Below, one piece after another: positions 6,288 through 9,414 of a stretch of DNA of 9,414 nucleotides. This stretch comes from Betaproteobacteria bacterium (GTDB lineage: Bacteria > Pseudomonadota > Gammaproteobacteria > Burkholderiales > Burkholderiaceae_C). Both the position numbers and the translations under genes were made by a program. A model generated the notes under the pieces. The model saw only the letters and a list, made by a program, of their open reading frames with translations, did not search any database and had not been told where the DNA came from. Each line of letters starts with the position of its first letter. Position 1 is the stretch's first letter. The stretch is taken from the NCBI GenBank assembly GCA_009922295.1, contig RFWA01000078.1, forward strand, positions 1-9,414. Direction: 5' to 3'.

Positions 6288-7151
6288 ATGGGCGGAATAG
6301 TCGGGATTATTTTCTTAAATGTTTGCGTGTTTGGAAGCTTCCTCGTGGGTGGCGGATCGATGGCGCCTTTTATTCACGCAGCACCGATTGAGGGTTGGTG
6401 TATTTTGGGGTCGGCGATTGGCGGCATGATCATTGGTAACAGCCCCGACGTGGTCAAGGCTGTGTTTGCTGGTATTGGGCGCACCTTCAAAGGCTCCAAA
6501 TACCACAAGCAGGACTATCTAAACACCATATTTTGCGTCTCGAAGGTGATGAAAACACTCAAGAGTGAGGGTGGGGTTGCGCTAGAGGCCCACATCGAGA
6601 CACCGGAATCAAGCGCCATTTTCAGTGAGTACCCCAAAATACTGAAAGATCATGCCTTGCTGCATCTCATCACAGATACCGTGCGATTGATGGTGGTGTC
6701 TCAGGGAACGCTCAGTCCGATGGCTGTGGAGGAGGTAATGGACGCAGCGATAAAAACCCATCACCATGATGAATTGAAGGCTTCTGATGCCATCGCGACC
6801 TTGGCGGGAGCCTTGCCAGCGTTGGGTATTGTGTCTTGTGTGATGGGCGTTGTGAAGACCATGGATAACATTGACCAACCCCCGGCCATTTTGGGTGGTT
6901 TGGTTGGCGCAGCCCTGGTGGGCACATTCATCGGCGTGTTTCTGGCCTATGGTTTCTTTGAGCCCTTTGCCAAACGTCTGACACAAATCATTGAAGATGA
7001 GTCCTGCATGTACCACGTGGTTAAGCAAATCATCATTGGCACCATGCACGGACACCCGATGCCCCTGATTCTAGAGGCCGCTCGGGTGGCCATCAGCCAC
7101 CACAATCAGCCTAGTTTTGCTGATGTGTTCGACGGATTGCGTGGCAAGTAA
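6288..7151 (+). CDS. motA: Flagellar motor stator protein MotA
   Basis: MotA forms the five-subunit ring around two MotB helices in the inner membrane and pushes on FliG as ions pass through the stator. The product is 287 residues (E. coli MotA is 295). Four membrane segments lie at about 3-21, 34-51, 172-191 and 202-223, with a large cytoplasmic loop between the second and third. The two conserved prolines are in ALPALGIV (Pro177) and GFFEPFA (Pro226), equivalent to Pro173 and Pro222 in E. coli. In the loop, Glu100 aligns with Glu98, and Lys92 takes the place of Arg90, one of the FliG-contacting charges; the positive charge is kept. LVGTFIGVFLAYGFFEPFA is typical of the proton-type MotA family rather than PomA, but ion choice cannot be settled by sequence alone. 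motB follows two bases after the stop. Confidence 0.96.
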   Translation: MGGIVGIIFLNVCVFGSFLVGGGSMAPFIHAAPIEGWCILGSAIGGMIIGNSPDVVKAVFAGIGRTFKGSKYHKQDYLNTIFCVSKVMKTLKSEGGVALEAHIETPESSAIFSEYPKILKDHALLHLITDTVRLMVVSQGTLSPMAVEEVMDAAIKTHHHDELKASDAIATLAGALPALGIVSCVMGVVKTMDNIDQPPAILGGLVGAALVGTFIGVFLAYGFFEPFAKRLTQIIEDESCMYHVVKQIIIGTMHGHPMPLILEAARVAISHHNQPSFADVFDGLRGK

Positions 7152-7153
7152 GC

Positions 7154-8170
7154 ATGGCGACCCAAGCCGCCGTCGCTCAGGCTCCAGAAGATCCAGAGGC
7201 TGAAGTAGCAGCTGCATCCCTGGCGTTGGTGCCCACGGCAGCGCCAGAGGAGTCCCCGCCGGCAGAGACTGCGCTGGCGCCGATCATCGTGATCAAGAAG
7301 ATCATGCCTGGCCATGGCGGCGCGCATGGTGGCGCCTGGAAGATTGCGCTGGCCGACATGATGACGGCCATGATGGCGTTTTTCCTGTTGATGTGGATTT
7401 TGGGCGCCACACAAGAGGTCCAAAGAAAAAGTGTGGCCGATTTCTTTATCCCTTCGAGTTCAATGGCCCAGGTCCAGATCGGGGCTCTGGCTGGCTCGAA
7501 TGGGCTGCTGGGTGGTAAGTCAATCATTGATCCGGATGGCTTCCCCTACACCGCCAAACAGACTGCCATGATGCAGATGGTCACACCGCGCTCCGAGGGC
7601 GGGCCCACTGAAAACGAACCATCTCCCAATAGCGAAAATGCGCGTGACAACGATGCGCAGACCAAAGCAGAGAGCAAACAGGCCTCTGCAGAGGCTGACA
7701 AAGCCAATTTTGACAAAATGGAGAAAGAGGTCAAAGAGCAGCTCGCAGCGAACCCGAATCTGGAGCAGCTGCAGACCCAGGTGCAGTTTGTCCGTGAGAA
7801 AGAAGGGCTTCGGATCGAGGTCATTGATAAAGCTGATTTCGCCATGTTTCCTCTGGGCAGCACCAAGTTGCAACCGAAGGCGCAGGCGCTGATGACTGAA
7901 ATTGCCCGGTCACTGGCGTCTACTGACAATAAGCTCAGTGTGCGTGGCCATACCGACAGTGTTGCATTTGCAGGTAAAGATGGCCGCAACAACTGGTCTT
8001 TGTCCGCGGAGCGGGCTGAGTCTACCCGTGCAATGTTGGAAAAAAGCGGCATCAAGGCGGACCGGTTCACGCAAATTGAAGGGGTAGCCGATACGGCGCC
8101 TTATAACCCCAACGATCCAAAGGACCCTCGCAATCGCCGAATCAGCATTACGGTAAAGTTCAGGGACTGA
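7154..8170 (+). CDS. motB: Flagellar motor stator protein MotB
   Basis: MotB carries the ion-binding aspartate of the stator and anchors it to peptidoglycan. The product is 338 residues. Residues 1-42 are an Ala/Pro/Glu-rich extension not seen in E. coli MotB. The normal family start follows at PIIVIKKI (43-50) with a Gly/His stretch. The single membrane helix is at about 63-84 in IALADMMTAMMAFFLLMWIL, with Asp68 equivalent to Asp32 of E. coli. A plug/linker region follows, with a charged, probably coiled segment at about 165-215. The OmpA-like peptidoglycan-binding domain spans about 218-336, with GHTDS (265-269), NWSLSAERA (280-288) and PRNRRISI (325-332). ATG 7154 is the only ATG before the conserved part; the next in frame, at codon 51, would remove PIIVIKKI. 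The Shine-Dalgarno is weak, so translation is probably coupled to motA, whose stop is two bases away. Its 3' end overlaps the convergent Sel1 gene by 11 bases. Confidence 0.96.
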   Translation: MATQAAVAQAPEDPEAEVAAASLALVPTAAPEESPPAETALAPIIVIKKIMPGHGGAHGGAWKIALADMMTAMMAFFLLMWILGATQEVQRKSVADFFIPSSSMAQVQIGALAGSNGLLGGKSIIDPDGFPYTAKQTAMMQMVTPRSEGGPTENEPSPNSENARDNDAQTKAESKQASAEADKANFDKMEKEVKEQLAANPNLEQLQTQVQFVREKEGLRIEVIDKADFAMFPLGSTKLQPKAQALMTEIARSLASTDNKLSVRGHTDSVAFAGKDGRNNWSLSAERAESTRAMLEKSGIKADRFTQIEGVADTAPYNPNDPKDPRNRRISITVKFRD

Positions 8171-8681
8171 ATACTGATTCACAGTCCTTATAGGCGCGCT
8201 TGATGCAGGTTTGCGCCAGGCGGCTAGCCAAGGCGCTATCTTTTGGCGACAGGCCTGCAGATACGAGCTTCAAGGCATCATTGGCCTGTGGATGGCCCTG
8301 CTTGGCCGCCATGGTGTACCAGATGGCTGCTCTTACATTGTCCTGCGTAAAACCCTGGCCATTTTCATGCATCGCCCCTAATTTGTACATTGCCTTGGCT
8401 TCGCCTTGAGCGGCTGCCAAACGCAGCCAAGTAATGGCCTGAGGATAGTCTTGCTTGACCCCCTGACCAAAAAAGTACATGAGACCCAGCAGTGATTGCG
8501 CCTCAGCCTTACCGGTTTGCGCGACCACTCGCCACTTCTCCACCGCCAAGGTGTAGTCTTTGCGCTGGTAGGCGGCGTACCCATCCTCCCAAGGTCCTGC
8601 AGTAACAATGCTGGACTTGGCGATGAGCAGCAGGAGCACAAGAAGTGCAGAAGTTGTTTTCGACATGCTGGGCTTGGACAT
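8160..8681 (-). CDS. Secreted Sel1-repeat (TPR-like) protein, convergent to motB
   Basis: The product from ATG 8681 is 173 residues. It opens with a signal peptide: Lys-containing n-region, hydrophobic stretch ALLVLLLLIAKSSIV (12-26), and probable cleavage after TAG near residue 29. The mature part holds two good Sel1 repeats: AEAQSLLGLMYFFGQGVKQD and onward (59-94), and AKAMYKLGAMHENGQGFTQD and onward (95-130). A half-repeat with YQRKDYTLAVEKW (38-50) precedes them. The C-terminus has two cysteines, Cys159 and Cys167, which could form a disulfide in the periplasm. Sel1 repeats are protein-binding solenoids. Vibrio MotX, a motor-associated periplasmic protein, also carries them, so a motor role is possible, but Sel1 proteins are common and diverse. 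The frame is open up to 8855; I chose 8681 because it places the signal peptide at the N-terminus and leaves the upstream sigma-54 promoter region non-coding. No clear ribosome binding site supports any start. Confidence 0.82.
   Translation of the reverse strand: MSKPSMSKTTSALLVLLLLIAKSSIVTAGPWEDGYAAYQRKDYTLAVEKWRVVAQTGKAEAQSLLGLMYFFGQGVKQDYPQAITWLRLAAAQGEAKAMYKLGAMHENGQGFTQDNVRAAIWYTMAAKQGHPQANDALKLVSAGLSPKDSALASRLAQTCIKRAYKDCESVFSP
8164..8187. terminator. Hairpin over the convergent stop codons, possible bidirectional terminator
   Basis: GGACTG and CAGTCC pair at the outside. Inside them AAT pairs with ATT around an ACTG loop, with a two-base bulge, making a nine-pair stem. It includes the motB stop codon and starts within the overlap with the Sel1 gene's stop codon. 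Only a short TTAT follows on the plus strand, so as an intrinsic terminator it is weak, but the location between convergent genes fits. Confidence 0.45.
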
Positions 8682-8801
8682 TGGCTGGTTGACGACATTG
8701 TCGTTTGTCTGAGCCCATGTTTCAACCGGTGATGAATCAGCGGTAACTTCGTCCCTTGGCTGCAGACTCCAGCGAGCCTCAAGGCACTTTGATTTCATGC
8801 T

Positions 8802-8815
8802 GTCGATAAGTCGAC
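8802..8815. promoter_or_regulatory. FleQ-box-like palindrome upstream of the activator gene
   Basis: GTCGATAAGTCGAC has the GTC-N8-GAC form with central TAA, agreeing with the FleQ box I recall from Pseudomonas (GTCAATAAATTGAC) at 11 of 14 positions. The symmetry extends one base each side (TGTCGA-TAAG-TCGACA, 8801-8816). Its centre is about 41 bp upstream of the predicted transcript start of the activator gene. Binding by the encoded activator or a FleQ homologue is inference. Confidence 0.45.
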
Positions 8816-8823
8816 ATCTGGCT

Positions 8824-8839
8824 TGGCACATGTCTTGCT
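8824..8839 (+). promoter_or_regulatory. Sigma-54 (-24/-12) promoter of the activator gene
   Basis: TGGCACA-TGTC-TTGCT differs from the RpoN consensus TGGCACG-N4-TTGCW at one position. GG is at 8825-8826 and GC at 8837-8838, ten bases apart. The predicted transcript start is near 8850, leaving a leader of about 50 bases before ATG 8900. The regulator gene would thus itself need sigma-54, as known for flrBC of Vibrio. Confidence 0.8.
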
Positions 8840-8899
8840 GAGAGATTGCGGTCATTGACGTTCATCCGACTAACACCGTTCCAAGATTGCGACAACACA

Positions 8900-9414
8900 A
8901 TGTCTCCCACAGCCCTCTGGCTAGACCCCTTTCGTCCGCTCAAGCCGACCGAGCAAGCGCTGTTGGACCAGGCAGGCGTCTCGATATCCCTGGCTCGCAC
9001 ATTTGACGAACTGGCAATTGCTTTGAAACGGCTGGATGGTGAGCCGGCGCTTTTGGTTTTGGGCTTGGGCTCTGACATTGAGCTGTTGAAGGAAACTTGG
9101 CAGATGTTCAGGAGCACCTATGACAAACTGGTGGTGATCTGCCGTGTCGAGCGGAAGAATCTTGAGCTGGCTGTGACCGCTATGCGCCATGGTGCATGTC
9201 ACGTGTTGGCTGCCGACGACTGGTCTGTTGCGGCTTGGCGTGATGCGCTAGCTTGTGCAAATGGCCGATCTGATGATGCAGCATTGAATGTGCGTGTCTC
9301 CACGGCGAGCCCTGTTCAACCCAAGCACCTTTTCAGCGCAGCAGCCCCGAGGAATGCGGTACGAAGCGTGGTTTTCGTCGATCCGGTCAGTATCAAGTTG
9401 CTGGCTTTGGCGCA
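8900..9414 (+). CDS. FleR/FlrC-type sigma-54-dependent flagellar activator, N-terminal part (runs off right edge)
   Basis: The window shows 171 codons with no stop. Residues 1-120 look like a response-regulator receiver-type fold, with a beta strand ALWLDP (5-10), later LLVLGLGSD (51-59), and an AMRHGACHVL segment (94-103) like the MRxGAxDfL of receivers. The acidic pair of strand 1 is reduced to Asp9. The phosphoacceptor aspartate expected at the end of strand 3 is missing, since the region reads GLGSD. Residues 122-150 are a linker. SVVFVDPVSIKLLALA (156-171) matches the start of the AAA+ domain in FleR/FlrC-type activators, where a DPxS-x-x-LLxLA stretch precedes the Walker A motif. The ATPase and Fis-type DNA-binding domains lie outside the window. 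ATG 8900 has no strong ribosome binding site, but no earlier in-frame ATG was found. FleQ-like function is an alternative. The product likely drives the sigma-54 promoters in this window. Confidence 0.78.
   Translation, partial: MSPTALWLDPFRPLKPTEQALLDQAGVSISLARTFDELAIALKRLDGEPALLVLGLGSDIELLKETWQMFRSTYDKLVVICRVERKNLELAVTAMRHGACHVLAADDWSVAAWRDALACANGRSDDAALNVRVSTASPVQPKHLFSAAAPRNAVRSVVFVDPVSIKLLALA

Larger units (their letters stand above)
8682..8899. other. Divergent intergenic region between the Sel1 gene and the activator gene
   Basis: This 218-base gap carries the FleQ-box-like palindrome and the sigma-54 promoter facing right. I see no convincing promoter facing left for the Sel1 gene. 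The left part (8682-8790) shows nothing recognisable. It is also the open upstream extension of the Sel1 reading frame, so part of it could be coding if the Sel1 start is earlier. Confidence 0.5.

Noticed and set aside
6609..7055. Long antisense open frame within motA (148 codons), His-rich
   Set aside because: Shadow of the conserved motA sequence; no start signals or family resemblance.
7546..8070. Long antisense open frame within motB (174 codons)
   Set aside because: It is opposite a well-conserved motB domain, shows no recognisable protein, and is explained by codon bias of the real gene.
8682..8855. 58-codon N-terminal extension of the Sel1 protein
   Set aside because: It would bury the signal peptide internally and overlap the sigma-54 promoter of the activator gene; no ribosome binding site supports it.

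Overview
This window is a chromosomal flagellar and motility locus from a Gram-negative bacterium. It is most likely a betaproteobacterium of the order Burkholderiales (Comamonadaceae or Rhodoferax-like). That assignment rests on the style of the proteins, the moderate-to-high GC content, and the combination of polar-flagellum genes (flhF, flhG), sigma-54-type promoters and an enhancer-binding regulator. It is inference from recognised families, not a database match.

Layout. Bases 1-381 (minus) hold the N-terminal part of a FliK-like hook-length control protein that runs off the left edge. A 211-bp divergent regulatory region (382-592) follows, with a sigma-54-type promoter facing each way and an interrupted palindrome between them. 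A plus-strand run then reads flhA (593-2713), flhF (2752-4080), flhG (4099-4917), fliA (4931-5674), fliS (5750-6166), motA (6288-7151) and motB (7154-8170). Gaps are short up to fliA. A sigma-28-type promoter lies in the fliA-fliS gap. Convergent to motB, and overlapping its 3' end by 11 bp, is a secreted Sel1-repeat protein gene (8160-8681, minus). A hairpin covers both stop codons. After a 218-bp divergent gap with another strong sigma-54-type promoter and a FleQ-box-like palindrome, the 5' part of a FleR/FlrC-type sigma-54 activator begins at 8900 and runs off the right edge.

How the parts fit. The sequence suggests a cascade. RpoN plus an activator would switch on fliK, the flhA-flhF-flhG-fliA unit and the activator gene. 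FlhA is the export-gate core. FlhF and FlhG set flagellar position and number. FliA (sigma-28) would then drive late genes: fliS (flagellin chaperone) and motA/motB (stator), from the sigma-28-type promoter before fliS. The Sel1 protein, exported and placed beside motAB, could be an envelope accessory of the motor, but this is not shown.

I found no mobile element, CRISPR array, tRNA, rRNA or clearly foreign segment. The points most worth checking are the symmetric divergent sigma-54 control region, the palindrome and sigma-54 promoter before an activator that lacks a phosphoacceptor aspartate, the degenerate GTPase motifs of FlhF, the long N-terminal extension of MotB, and the Sel1 protein.
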